NCBI GenBank assembly: GCA_964030785.1
Contig: OZ034968.1
Location: forward strand, 41,023,186-41,087,185
From: Siderastrea siderea
Lineage: Eukaryota > Cnidaria > Anthozoa > Scleractinia > Rhizangiidae
Reading direction: 5' to 3'
Length of the DNA: 64,000 nucleotides
The position numbers were made by a program, and so were the translations under genes. Shown one piece after another: positions 1-11,854 of this stretch (the stretch's first letter is position 1; each line of letters starts with the position of its first letter). The notes under the pieces were generated by a model. That model made no database searches, had not been told where the DNA came from, and worked only from the letters and a program-made list of their open reading frames with translations.

Positions 1-1549
1 AGTTGTTTTGAAAGTACATGGAGCTGGCTTACCAAAAGGACTTGGTACCATCTTTAAAGAAAAAGAGGAAGCTTCCCAAGTCTGCATGACAGGACTCTTC
101 TCTTCGATATCCTTCATCTGCTGAAATAAGTTCTCCTCTATAGACAAGAAGGAAACCATCCTTGGAAAACTTTTTTGTTGTGAACACACCTCTCCCTAGG
201 AAGCACAATTATAATAACATTTTGATGTAATATCCAGTCTGTCACAAGGTTAAAAAGAGTCTACATGCATATTACAGCAGCGTGCAAAGAAGTTAGTGTC
301 CGCTATCCCGGGGCTAGTGGATTCTATCTTTCACTTGTCTGTTGGGCAAGTGAAAGTTTTCGGGGGAGATTTTTAATTAATTAATCAGTGCTTCTGAAAA
401 AAATTTTCAGGCTAGTACTTGAAAATGACTTTAGCTGGCACTGGTAACTACACAACTTGTACATACCCTGAAAACTAGGGAGAACACTGTATTAAAGCGC
501 TAAAATTATGGGTAAGACTTTGAAGTATTTTTCCGTTTCAATGTTATAATAGTGAGTTTATGTTTGATGAAGAAGACTTCTAAACACTCGACTGATTTCT
601 TTCAAAAAACTTTTTTTCCAAAATTGGAGTTGCTAATTCAGGGTGCGGCTTATCTGCGGGTGTTTATGGTATTCAGTTTCTAGTGGCCAATCTCAATGGC
701 GTCACCAGTGGAAAAACCCACCAGTGACGCCACATTTCAGAATTGACGCAATGCAGGTGAGACAAGTCGCTCGTTCTGCAATCCATTTTGATTTCAAGCC
801 CGCACATGCTCTCTGTATCCAGCGGTCTCCTCAGGCCTGTGACTAAAATGAGCGATTTGGAACAAGTCTAGTTCATCATCTGATGAACATAAACCCATGC
901 AATGCAATCAGGTTCCTGTTATTGATGTAGGAAAACCATTCATGAATGTGTTTTGGGGTGTGGTAAGGAAAATGAAACTTGAACCAAGGATAAATCAACC
1001 ACAACACACACAGCAACTGAAGCTTTGAAGTTATTGAGGCACCAAAGGAAAGGCATTCTAGAACTCTCCCAAAAAAGAACATTTGGACAAAAAAGAACAT
1101 TTGGTTGTATCCCAAACAATCCCTGTTTAAAGAAACTAGGCATGCACGGTGGTCTCGGTCTTAGGGCCACAAGGTGGTACATATTGGGTAGATTTGCCAC
1201 AAGTTTGCCAGGTTCGCCACAACAACCAAAGCTGTCAGAGTGTCTTGGTCATTATTCAGCTCAGAGTCGAAGCAATTACAAAGTTCTTTACAGTACAAAG
1301 GTGGCTTTTACTGCTGGAGTATAATTATGATCATTTTCATTGAGGACCAGATTTGTTGTGGAGAGTGTGGAAATATCGTTTAGCTGTAGCTGGTATCCGT
1401 CTCTCCGATATTGTTTACATTTTTTTTTTAATTGCAAATGCTTAGTTTTTATACTTGCATCAGTATGAGGAATTTCTTCAGCGTTTGCAGGATTTTTCAA
1501 AGTACCAAAGAAATAATTTCTTAATTTAGCCAAGATTGAAATAATTCAG
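1..1549. other. Non-coding or unassigned stretch
   Basis: I see no supportable coding exon here. Open frames near 1.0-1.3 kb overlap each other on both strands, have no convincing splice sites and match no family I recognise. A short direct repeat (AAAAGAACATTTGG) occurs near 1072-1101. The part just before 1550 may be an intron of the exon starting there. Confidence 0.4.
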
Positions 1550-1684
1550 AACCAATGGATAACAGCTCTCTGGCTCATCCTGAATTTGAAGTGACAACCA
1601 CTGTTTCCCCTAGAGGTTCGAGAAATCAGGATTCTACTATAGTACATAAATCATTAACGTTTGATCCACTTCCAATCCAGAAAT
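1550..1684 (+). CDS. Candidate internal exon, unknown protein
   Basis: The frame that includes MDNSSLAHPEFEVTTTV and ends LTFDPLPIQK is open across a segment bounded by an acceptor (ATAATTCAG) and a strong donor (T|GTGAGT). It is 135 bp, and both boundaries are phase 1, as is common for exons of modular animal proteins. The residues look like ordinary protein, with no low complexity. I do not recognise the family and see no partner exon with certainty on the plus strand nearby. It could also be a first coding exon starting at the ATG at 1555. The support is splice sites plus open frame only. Confidence 0.4.
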
Positions 1685-2920
1685 GTGAGTTTGTATTGTT
1701 TAATGTTATTGGTTGGTTTATGGTTTTATTTATGGAAAAAGTCCTATTGATTGTTTTCAATCAATGGTTTGCTTGGTTAATTTTGTTCTAAGTGGCTCGG
1801 TTCCTTTAGTGCACTGTAAAAGTTGTCAAACATTATTTTCAGGAATGTTCAACCTTCTTTTAGTGTTGTAAATGCCTGTCTTTAAACAAGAGGTTGTGTG
1901 ACAACAAGTGTCGTGAAAGGAGCTGTTTGCATTGTTTGCAGAATCAAAGAGAATCGAATAGAATTGCTTAATGAAGCTCAACAGACAAATAATAGTTTGG
2001 ATCAGAAAAATGGATGATTGTATAGAAATTTCATGTAAATCGAGAACTCCCTTATGAATAGCAATGTGTGCCATACGAATTAAGACGCTATGAATAGCCA
2101 CTGTGAAACGTTTTGCACAAAGACTGACCAAGACTTGTTCTGACACAGAGGCAAAAGGTAACTGGGAAATGGCCTATTCTCATCCAGCAAGATAACTGAA
2201 AACACACATTTTTACCTCATACAGTACTGAATTTTACTCATAAAAATTGCAGCAAATAAAAATTGTATGGATTCATGATCAGAGCTTATCCAATCAGAAA
2301 CGGGAACGATGAAAATTCACTAATGAAAAAACATTGTTAACCCATTCAGCAATGCAAAAGGACAGCCATTTTATAAAATTGCATGCTTTCTAGAATTATA
2401 TAACCGAAGAAGAGCTTGCTTATACAGTATAGCAGGGAAAAAGGTTACAATGAGAAAAGTCATAGTTCCCGATCTCTGCTGCTGCTGCCATCACTGTCCA
2501 ATATTATGGTGTTGCAACAAACTGCTTGTAGAAAAAAATTAATTTTCGTGGAATTGGAAGGTGGATCGAGTTAGCTTAATTTGATTGAATCAAAATATCT
2601 GGTAAATTGCAGGGATCTTGTGCGGACAAAAAGCGTTCTATCTGCTTTACCGACATAAGCAGAGTAGTAGCCAGGGCAGCTGAATTTGTACACAACATTA
2701 GATTTGCTTAGTAGTGGTGTTTTGTTTTGGTGTTAGTATTAAAAGAAACATACTTGTTTTCTCTTTTATTCTAATGTCGATATTCGGGTCGGCTAAACTT
2801 CGACAAAGCTTACGCTTCAGTTGAATTTCTTCAACTGACTTAAGTTGCAAGGCCAGAAGTCTAAAAGCGGCTGGAGTGTGTGTAAAAATATTTTAGACTA
2901 GAGAAATATTGAAAACATAC
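1685..2920. other. Unassigned stretch, probably intronic or intergenic
   Basis: AT-rich sequence without a convincing exon. Short open frames exist on the minus strand at 1826-2146 but lack splice sites and protein-like composition. It probably contains introns of the plus-strand exon ending at 1684 and of the minus-strand exon chain beginning at 2921. Confidence 0.3.
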
Positions 2921-3112
2921 CTGCCGGTTAGCTCGACCTTCCTTTGTCAAAATTTTCAAATCCGTACGCGTTCGCAAGCAAACAGCTTCACTTTCGTTGT
3001 CGTCGATGCAAAGCGACAGCCTATCATAGATTCTCCCTGCTAGCCAAAGGAAGACGAACAGGAGATTCTCTCCCCCTAATTTAATTGTTACGGTCCCAAA
3101 ACAAGGACAAAA
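2921..3112 (-). CDS. Candidate exon with hydrophobic segment, unknown protein
   Basis: This minus-strand segment is open for 64 codons, from an acceptor (TTTAACCCAG) to a near-perfect donor (CAG|GTATGT), phase 0 to phase 0. It reads FCPCFGTVTIKL, then a hydrophobic stretch GENLLFVFLWLAGRIYDRLS, then an acidic and basic tail ending TKEGRANRQ. The hydrophobic stretch could be one membrane segment. The frame also stays open upstream to an ATG at 3154, so this may instead be a first coding exon starting MAGVGSIMANCL. Phase agrees with the exon at 3456-3517 as the preceding exon of the same transcript. I do not recognise the family. Confidence 0.45.
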
Positions 3113-3455
3113 CTGGGTTAAACAATTTGCCATGATACTTCCCACCCCGGCCATTAAGCTTACGCGGTGCAAAAGTGCAAAACAAAATCAGTTAATCAGT
3201 TGGTATAGCACACCCTATTGGCCCAGATCAAGTAGCCAATTAAATTTTCCTTTAGTAAGGTCTGTCGATTTGGCGGGAAGACCGAATTTCCCGCGCACAA
3301 GAGACGACACGAGACAAGAAAAGAAAATCGGATTTGAAACCTTCGGATCGATGCTTTCGGAAACAACAAATATGTACTCGCGCGAAACTATATAGAAAAT
3401 CTTGTTCGAATCATCTTGTGACAGCACACACGTTTTTACATGTGTTTATACTCAC

Positions 3456-3517
3456 CGGTACGTGCGGTTCAGATTGAAATCGCCTGGTCCTTCTTGCCAT
3501 CTCAAGACGATCACCGC
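3456..3517 (-). CDS. Candidate short exon, unknown protein
   Basis: A 62 bp minus-strand segment between a clean acceptor (TTGTTTCAG) and a clean donor (G|GTGAGTAT). Read in phase 1 it gives GDRLEMARRTRRFQSEPHVP, which joins in frame to the exon at 3840-3925 upstream and the exon at 2921-3112 downstream. The frame is basic and short. Another reading (AVIVLRWQEGPGDFNLNRTY) is also open, so the phase is inferred from the neighbours. Confidence 0.4.
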
Positions 3518-3839
3518 CTGAAACAAGTTAAATATATCGTTAAAATGGGGATTTCATCACCTATCACAAACTAATGCCAGATGCTCAATGAATTCAGGTA
3601 AAAACATATAAACCGATCGACAACTTTTGGAGCAGTTACAGCATAGATGATACCTTTTCTTTACGGCTAGGCAGAAAAACGAGAGGAGATTGAACTTTGT
3701 CAAATCGAGTGATATGCCTTTGTTGTTCAATCTTTGTCTAAATATTTTCCCGAATACCTGCAATTTTGCGACACTAAAAAGAAAGTGGACGTGAAAGGAC
3801 CACGCAGAACTATCACACAGCAAAATAAGTGAAACTTAC

Positions 3840-3925
3840 CGCTCAGTTCACATTGTAATTTTTGTGTAGTGAAAACGTTTAGACTAAGGTCCCCACAGTG
3901 CACGTCCAATTCAGTCGGCGTGCTG
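3840..3925 (-). CDS. Candidate exon upstream in the same minus-strand chain
   Basis: An 86 bp minus-strand segment with acceptor ATTTGCAG and donor GCG|GTAAGT. The open frame reads STPTELDVHCGDLSLN then VFTTQKLQCELS and ends in phase 1, which matches the start phase of 3456-3517. Two cysteines and an alternating polar pattern suggest an extracellular or globular segment, but no domain is recognisable. The upstream exon of this transcript was not found. Confidence 0.4.
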
Positions 3926-5771
3926 CTGCAAATGTCCCTATAGTATATTAAAAAATCTGACCCACCAAAGAGCCTTTGCGTTTTAATGCGTAACTGACGA
4001 ATGAAAAAGCATTCGACTAATCAAAATAGCGATTATTAGTATATCAGTGACATCGAGAAAGAGATAAGACAGCCAGATAACATTGAGACTCAAAGCGTGA
4101 ATTCGCGTTGGTCTCCCATTAAGAAAGGTAATTAGTATTGTTGCAACACTCAACTGAGAATCTTGGCACATCGGATAAAGTTTGTACATAGAAACACGTA
4201 TCACTTTCCACTTCTTTAGACTTTGACTTTTGTTTTCAGGTCGTTTAGGAACATAGTTTCGCCCAGATCGCTACTCTGATACATTTATGGGGACATCTTA
4301 GAAGATAACATTACTCTGATAGTAGTGGGGACACAGCTGCTGGTCACTTTCGCAGATAAACAAAACCTTTATCAAGCTTCGCCCGTATTTGGTCGATAAA
4401 TAAACTACTCAAATTCAACAATCTAGATTCCATATTCTTTAATAACACGCTACATTTCGGAAATAAGGTCGTTCACACGACAGAAAAATTCGGTACGGAC
4501 CCTTAAAAAATAGACCAGGACCCGGTAAATTTTATGGAAAAACAGTCAAGTTTTCGAAGGACCATAGGCGCCTATGGCCCCGCGTATTTCTCTGCAAAAA
4601 TTATCGGGTCCTAACCTTTTTTTTTTGATGAGTCTGTACCCAACGAAGATGAAAAATTACTCTTAGAATAGAGTGTACGCTTACCATGAAGCTGTGAACT
4701 ATCTTGGCATCAGCCTGCGTAGCAGCCGCCTGAGTAGTAGTTTTTGGGCAGCAATTTGGGAGACGCGAAAAGCGCGAAAGGCTTTTACTTTTTTTATTCT
4801 TTCGTTTTTCTCATTCTCGAAACATCGCATACTCAGCGCACTTTATTCTGCATGTTAATATAAATGATTGAGCCAAATCTTGGCACATTAGATAAAGCCT
4901 TCCACTCTTCACACTCTTTCAGGTTTTCATATTCAGTTGCTTACTTTGTTTAGAAATAAATTACTCTGGTAAACAAGTGACCCGTCTTGTGGGGACAAAT
5001 TAAAAACAAGATAACATCACTACAGCTAGGCTTGTAAAATGCCAAATAGAGTACAGTGCCCAAAAGAGTACGACGCATAAATTATGAATCATTGTGCAAT
5101 ATCTGTCTCAGCAGGAAGTAAATTAGTCTCACATTGTCATCCAACGCACGCTTTCTACATTTTTAAAATGAGCCAGCTTGAAAGCCTTTTTCTCCCCAGT
5201 ATCTGGCAAACCCACCCATCAAAAGAAAAGAGATGAAAAGCTAAGGCGGCAATCAACCACACAACTACAAAATCAAACGCGTTGGCAGTTTCTATTATGT
5301 ATTCCCGCATTCACCCTGACTGTGTGTACAATTGTCACTCGATCTTAAAACCCATGTCACGCATACCCTTGACATGCTTGATACAGTGCAACCAAAATAA
5401 ACCCGATGTGCTTACGTATTGATCACGCCAGCGACAAAGCGATTTAAAATATCTGCAAAAGTAAGAGTTTCGCATCTCGGATGAGCGAGTGTAAGCAAAG
5501 GTTGACAACTGTACAGTTCGCATGGAACCTCCTCCGGGAACTTGAAAGCGAGAACGTGTCGAGAATCGTTGTACCGGGATATGGTTGATAATTAATTTTT
5601 CGAAGTTCAATCAAGAAGAGATAGAATAAGCGTTAGGGCTTTCATTTTACGCCAAAATAGCGCCTTCCATGCAGTGAAAGTAAACACTTTGACAAGCTGG
5701 TGACAGAAACGCAAAGTTTTATGCCCTACGGGACAAATAATTACGGTAATTTAATAAAACTTTGTGTGATT
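3926..5771. other. Repeat-rich non-coding stretch
   Basis: No gene is supported. The stretch contains several pieces of a repeat with the words GTGGGGACA and GATAACATCACTA, and near 4707 a one-sided copy of the AGCCTGCGTAGCAG element end seen whole at 10.04 kb. The minus-strand open frame at 5335-5610 has no recognisable domain. Confidence 0.35.
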
Positions 5772-6316
5772 GCTGTAGGTGTTTGTAACTCTTTTGCGGT
5801 ATGTGATATTAATTATATCGTTGCAACGGGAAAAACTTTATGCTTGGGTCGCTAGATTTCCATCGTTAAACCGGGAATATCGTTGGACCGAATATTGTTG
5901 ATCGGGATTCTGCTCCATACAATTTACTGTAACTTTTGACATAGAAAGATGATCGTTAAACCGGGAATATCGTTAGTTCGACGATCGTAAAATCGGGGTT
6001 TCACTGTAACATCACTACAGCTCGCCGATCACTTTCTGCGCAAATAAATAAATAAATATGCTTTATTGCAGTAAAATTTGCACATGACGTGATATACTCA
6101 TTACTCGCTTTGCGTTCAGCTGTATTCATTACTTGTGGGGTCATATGGGTGCATGTATTTAATATTCGCGCGCAAAACCAAATTGATCGCAACAAAAGGG
6201 CAAGATAAATTAACCACTTAGAATTGTAAATAAGTGACCCGTCTTGTGGGGACAAATTAAAAAACAAGATAACATCACTAATGCCCGCCGATCACTTTTT
6301 GCGCAGATAAATAAAT
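4976..6316. repeat. Dispersed direct repeats (GTGACCCGTCTTGTGGGGAC family)
   Basis: The word GTGACCCGTCTTGTGGGGAC followed by a run of A-rich sequence and GATAACATCACTA occurs near 4978-5023 and again near 6235-6280. A second word, CGCCGATCACTTT followed by TGCGCA and ATAAATAAAT, occurs near 6024-6050 and 6286-6315. The repeats are interrupted by a copy of the TA-flanked element ending at 6006. Confidence 0.55.
5772..6006 (-). mobile_element. Truncated TA-flanked inverted-repeat element (same family as 13978-14275)
   Basis: This is a reverse-orientation copy of the element at 13978-14275. Shared words include CATCGTTAAACCGGGAAT, GCTCCATACAATTTACTG and CCCAAGCATAAAGTTTTTCC (complement). Its intact terminus reads CGTAAAATCGGGGTTTCACTG followed by TA. 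The other terminus is lost or diverged. Confidence 0.65.
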
Positions 6317-6458
6317 TCATAATCAAGCTCCGACTGACAGCCGCAGAAATTCGGGCTAGTTGCCGTTGGAAGTCCAGGAATGGTTAACACTGACTCTGAA
6401 TATTAGAAAACAAGCACTGAGGAACTGCAGAACTGCAGTCTCACGGAATTTCATAAGA

Positions 6459-6797
6459 ATGGCTGTTCAAGTCGAATCCTTGTGCAAACCATTTGCGCTG
6501 GAAAACGACCCAGACGCGACCTACTACTTCTTTCACTCAGAAAAAGAAGACGTCGAGAATGAAGGCTACAGCACACCAGTGCCAACTCATGACATTTGAA
6601 AAAAGTTTAAACTTCTTCCGACACTTCCCCGCTCTCCGTCCCGATCACCTCCACATTCGCCGGTCGACTTCGATTCATTCGGGGATGATTATTGCTCAGT
6701 TGCTGACATCCCGTGAAAATTGTGTCTGATTTCTTGACGAGGACAGCCAGGCTCCGGGCCTGGCAACTGCCTTTGATTTTGCTGCTTTCAAGCGATC
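6459..6797 (+). pseudogene. Broken Myc-like N-terminal coding segment
   Basis: The frame from the ATG at 6459 reads MAVQVESLCKPFALENDPDA, then an aromatic and acidic stretch (TYYFFHSEKED), then TPVPTHDI. Position 6597-6599 is TGA, exactly where Myc box I has tryptophan. The same frame continues KKFKLLPTLPRSPSRSPPHS, a clear match to the Myc box I motif (D-I-W-K-K-F-E-L-L-P-T-P-P then SPS). After GDDYCSVADIP a second TGA at 6714 appears. A shift of one base restores FLDEDSQAPGLATAFDFAAF, after another TGA at 6727. No bHLH-zipper region is visible downstream. In intact relatives Myc is a nuclear transcription factor acting with Max. Two nonsense codons plus a frameshift make this a relic. Whether it is a retrocopy or a decayed exon is undecided. 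Confidence 0.75.
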
Positions 6798-9700
6798 CAT
6801 GATTGCCCGGCAAAATAAAAGATTTCTATCGCAATTCTCCTTCAGTTTTACTAAAAATAGAAGCTTCCAACTGCTTCGCGACTACCACCGCGAAAACCCG
6901 AAATTAGAAATTATCCCATCGAGTCGGTAGGCTTGAACTATGCTTTGTCATGGTTTGCAATAAAATAAGCTTACCTGTCTCAAGTTCTGTTTGTCTTTTC
7001 TAAAACGGCAAGATTATTTCGAAGGATTTTTCTATCGATTAGATGTTTCATGGCAGCATTTATTTCTTGAACCGAACAATGTATATACAGTACCTAGCTG
7101 CTTTCAGTTGAAAAGTAAATTTCGAACTTTCCAGCAAATCCATTTGCTGAGCACAGGTCCAGTACACGTATAAACGTTTGCTAGGGTAACCTTACAGAGA
7201 TTAAGGCATTTGATTTGATTTTTTTTTTGGCCCTTGCCTTGAAATATCTTAGCTTAAGTCAAGGTAAAGATATTTGGGCTCTTCACCTTAGAATGAAAAA
7301 AACAGAGTGGTTGACTTGAATAACATCAAGAAAACTGTGCAATCTCAAGTGCCTTGCTTACAAGTGCAAAACCCTTTGATTTTAAACAGTCCTACCTGTT
7401 CAAAAAAAATCAACTTCTACTCACACCCTTGCAGAAAATTTGTTTACTAACGGAAAACAGTTTCATATTACAGTGTACATTTGCAGGCTGGAGAGAAACA
7501 GTGTTACAATGGCATATTGTTATTCATTTCACATCTTTTTGTACTGTAATTAATGCCACTGGATAATAATCCATATTGTTTGTGCTATACTGAGTCTATA
7601 CTTCTTGAAGTTGGATAATAAAATTGTAACAGTTATAATTCACTTGAAAAAACCTCTACTGAATAAAACAATAAAAGTTCATTCTACCAATCACCTCAGA
7701 GTAAATGAGGGAAATTATTGAGAAAATCCTGGAAAGTGAAGTCCTTGGGAGTTAATGGGGGGATTGACCGTCGAAAAATATAAATCAGGATACTTTGCCT
7801 TTCCCCTTTAGGAGATCATGAGAATTGGTTTAAGCTATTTTGCATTTGGGGGCTTTTTGCCTTTCAAGAGCTCTCAATCAAGGGGAGAGCGACGATACAA
7901 AATACTGAATGTGCATTATATATAGTGGATAATGAACACAATGATCACCGTACAAAAATGTGGTTGATATCCCTAAAACACGAATGGACATGAAGTGTCT
8001 CTCACTGAAACAACAAGAAAGTCAGAAAAATAAAAGACCAACCTTCAGCTTCCCTCGACTCATGAACACACGTAGACGGAGAACATGCAACAACAACTTC
8101 TGTGATAGCGACTTCCAAAACTTTACGGCGAGGGTTAATTACCTTCCCGTACTAACCACTGCAAACTATAACCATCAATATTTCAACCATGGTGTTGTAG
8201 AGGGAGTGGGCTATTGAACACGATGTTAATGATGCATCAGGATTTACTAGAGCCTAAAGTTGAAACGCCACTTGTTTTCAGAGTGTAAAATATTCGCCAT
8301 GAAATGGCAGTTCGGTCTCTGTTTTTTCCCAACAAAAAAGATACTAAATGTATCTCTCTTGTCAAAATCTTTGCCCAGGAAGTCAAAGCAATGACTCCGC
8401 AACTCGCTGATATCCTCATTATAAAATACCACGGAAATGTTGGTTCACAAATACAAAGAAATCTTACCCGCTCGAAAGTTCGCTTTACAACTTCACTAAA
8501 TCGAGCGCCGCGCCATTTTTTCGACCGGATGTGGCGTCATTTGTTGTTGGATGATTCAGATACGATTTTCGGCCCCGCCCCTGCTAGGGCACTGGATCGG
8601 GAAGAAACATTGTGACTTGGGCAAAACATAATATTAAAAATAGGCCAATCTTAATACATTTCATTTTGATTTACTTATTTCATAATCATTATGTAACTTC
8701 TAATTTGGCTCTAAGGCTTGAATCAGTAGATAAAACAATTGAAATCATATAATTCCTTTTGTTTTAGTCCCTTGGAGCCAAGCTAGACCTTGTGTTGCCT
8801 CCCTGTGGGTTAACGTCCTGTAAAGAAATGGAACTCAAAAGTGTATTTAAATGAAACCACAAGGAAGGCTTAGATTAAGTGGGAACAAGGAAGTCCTTAT
8901 TCTTAATGGTAATTTTTCTCGAGTAAATTCTTGAGAAGCATGGCTAGCTGCTGTTAGGTGTCATTAAGAGATAAGTAAAGAACCAGTGCCAGGAACTGCA
9001 AAGAGGGCAGCAAAAAACAAACAAACAAACAAACCAACAAAAAACAGTTTAAATACCAATTATTCGGCAGAAAGTCACCCGGCCGCAGGTTTGCGTTTCT
9101 CGATAAGCGTAAGACCGGACAATCATAGTTGATACGTATTCAAAAATTGATCAGCTCCCAGTTACCTGATACCTCTGAAGCGCTTAAAAAGAAGTCGAGG
9201 TTTCGAATCCCGCGTTCAAAGTCTTTCAGGCTTTCTTTTCACAACTGCTGAAGCTGTGTATATGTGAAGGTAGTCGAAATATCAGAAACACGTCCGACAA
9301 CCGAATACAGTCCGCCATACTTATATGTAGGATAGAATATAAGTCGCGTATGTAACGTGAAATACAACTTATGGAATATGCTGCACAGGGTATAACATTT
9401 CCCGTTTTAACGGATGCTCACGTACAACAAACGTTTGAAATTAGTTTTATGATTAAATCTTTAAAGTTCTCAGTAAAGACACTCGATTTATTAGCAGATA
9501 AAGTAATATAAAGGACACTGTTGAGCACCAATGTGAAAACTGAAACTTAGCCAAATAGGCAGGTATAAGCCGCTGTCGTCTTGGCCTCAATGACTCTTTG
9601 TACTCTAGAACTGTTAGCACTCTGGAAGTGTCCTATGACAGCTATGATGCAACTGTAACTGGTGTGGTGGGTCCACTTTCTTTGGTTGGAGCTGCCAGCG

Positions 9701-9900
9701 TTTATGAGCAATTCCATCCAGTCACAGTTTCTCTACTGGTATATCGACGTCACTGATGACGGCATTGTCCACTTTAATATAAGTAAATTGACTTAAATCC
9801 CAACAAATGTCTCAAACGTCCCTAGCTCAAACAAATTCATAGGCAGTCGATCATGGGAATGTTTATTTTCCTTCGTCTCAACTGGACGTAACTTAACTGT
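6798..9900. other. Stretch without a recognisable gene
   Basis: Open frames at 7960-8217 and 8304-8615 (plus) and 8237-8432 (minus) have no family match. Around 8500-8560 the sequence is GC-richer, with the complement of AAAATGGCGCGGC and a good minus-strand donor (GCGG|GTAAGA near 8470). This could be the 5' end of a minus-strand transcript, but no coding continuation is clear. A short AAAC microsatellite lies near 9015-9037. A B-box-like word (GGTTTCGAATCCC) near 9198 may be a SINE remnant. Confidence 0.3.
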
Positions 9901-9949
9901 AGCATCGACAGATCATTAAAGAAGAAGTAAAATAACTCTGTTCGGCAAC

Positions 9950-11690
9950 TCCATGACATAAAGGATATACCTTTGTAGTTCTTGAACACCCGGCGCGGTC
10001 ACCTTTCTTTGGAACGTTTATGATGTAGCTCCCGTTCTAACCTGCGTAGCTGGCGGGATTTCGCGTGCGAGTGCTTTGTAGCGCCCGAATGATTTTGTTT
10101 TCTTTGGCTCGAGGGTAAAATTCACTCTCGCCCGCTTCTCCCGCCTGCTACGCAGGCTACTCCCGTTCCAATCCTGTTCCACTCCAAACACCTCTTCTTT
10201 CTAGATCTTATCAAACAGGCCGTAAAGGATATCTGCTGTTAAATTAGGCACTGTTTCAGCGCCTCTGATGGTGTATTATCCGGGCCAGCTGCTTTCCCTG
10301 CCTTTAGCATCTTGATTGAGCAAACGATCCCCAATTTGGATGAGCGACGCCTCACAGCTCACATTCTGCTCCCTTAAAGCCTCTAGGATTGATGGAGTAT
10401 TTTGGAGGTGGAGGTCGATTTAGAAGCTCGTTGAAAGGCTGCCCACCGCTTAAGCTGTTCATCTTTCTTCGTCAAGATATTTCCCTCTTCGTCCTTTACT
10501 AGGTTGTTAGTCTGGACAATTTTACCCGCCAGTTTCCTGGTAGTATCGTACAAATCCTTTTTGTTTCCATTTTGCTGCAGCCCCTGTGCCGCTAGGGCAT
10601 TATAATCATCCCTTTTATCCCGTTTGATGCTCTCTTTTAGCTCCAGATGTGCTGCTTCGTACTTCTTTATGGCCTCTACCTATTTTGTTCTCGTCGTGCT
10701 CCCGTTGCCCTCTACATTCAAACACGCCTTGTGTTGATTGATTCCATGGTTTCTGGTGTAATCCATTCCTCGTGCTCAGCTGCCTTTTCTGCCAATACTT
10801 CTACACATGTCCTGTTAATAACCTCTCTGATGACAATCCAATCATACTCTATGCTGAGGTCTTGCATAGGCCGACATCTGCTGGAAAGGGAAACCCTGAA
10901 GCTCTGTGATGTTTCCCTGTCCTTGAGGTAGTGCACATTGTACTTGATCCTAGGATTTCGTAGCATGTAGCAACCCTTCATGGCAACTACAAGGGGGTGG
11001 TCAAGTCTTACGTCTGAACCTCTCTTGACCCGTACGTCCAGAAGGGATCGTCTAGACTTATGTGAGATGCCTGTATGGTCGATTTTATTCTCTGTGATGT
11101 GGTTGGGTGATATCCGTGTTGCTTTGTGGACTGGTTTGTGCGGAAATAGGCTTTCAGTCGCCGCCGATTACAAGGTTGGAATGGGTACAAAAGACTGCAA
11201 AATGCTCACCGTTTGAGATCATCTTCCCCCAATCTATGTTCGCCCATAATTCTCTTTTTATTTGAAATCGCCCATTAAAGATGACTTCACTTTGTTGACT
11301 GTCTCGCTAATAACGTGGAAGAATCATACTTGTCCTCCTCAGCTTCCTCGTTCGTTGGAGCACAGCTCTGGAATATAAGTACAGTTATCTTCTTCTGTCT
11401 GGTCCTGAACCTGGCAGTGTTAATCCTACAGTTTATGGGTTCCCAGGATATCATGGCCTCGCGCGCCTCTGATGTTAACTTTAAAGCGACGCCCCAGCGT
11501 ATGGTGCTACATCTTCCTGATGAGACCTGAATGGATGATAGTGGTGCCATCTGCCAATTTTATCTTTTCTGGTGAGGTCCACTACGTCTCTTTCAGTCCA
11601 AGAATTAACAGCTTATACCTCTTTATCGCGATGGCTGGGATATATGCACCGAATGACCTATGTCCAGGATTGAACGCAAGTATTGTTTGA
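9950..11690 (-). mobile_element. Degenerate LINE, endonuclease and start of reverse transcriptase
   Basis: Read on the minus strand, fragments in order match a non-LTR retrotransposon of the kind with an apurinic-type endonuclease. They are KRYKLLILGLKET near 11.63 kb, then RWGVALKLTSEAREAMISWE and INTARFRTRQKKITVLI with APTNEEAEED at 11.29-11.55 kb. The domain linker follows at 10.72-10.98 kb (DWIVIREVINR then EEWITPETMESINTRR), then KMLKAGKAAGPDNTPSEALK near 10.29 kb and NVPKKGDRAGCS near 10.0 kb, both typical of the reverse transcriptase start. Stops and frameshifts break it throughout. The catalytic core of the reverse transcriptase is not preserved. A 122-bp MITE at 10038-10159 interrupts it, and a second LINE tail lies at its 5' side. 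Confidence 0.75.
10038..10159. mobile_element. 122-bp MITE with 9-bp target duplication inside the LINE
   Basis: Termini are TAACCTGCGTAGCTGGCGGG and the complement of CCCGCCTGCTACGCAGGCTA, a near-perfect 20-bp inverted repeat. The flanks are an exact direct repeat CTCCCGTTC at 10029-10037 and 10160-10168. Nine-base duplications are typical of Mutator-like transposons. It interrupts the LINE just where the reverse transcriptase fragment NVPKKGDR begins. Confidence 0.8.
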
Positions 11691-11854
11691 TTAGTACTTC
11701 ATATTTTGTCGGGTTATTTGACATTTTCATACAACTTCATATATTGACAGACAGAATTATGTGTATTTTGGTGACTTTTTACCAATTCTTTTTACCAATT
11801 AACTCTGATGACACTTCGTGATGCTTATCATAAGGAACGTGCATGTCATAAACG

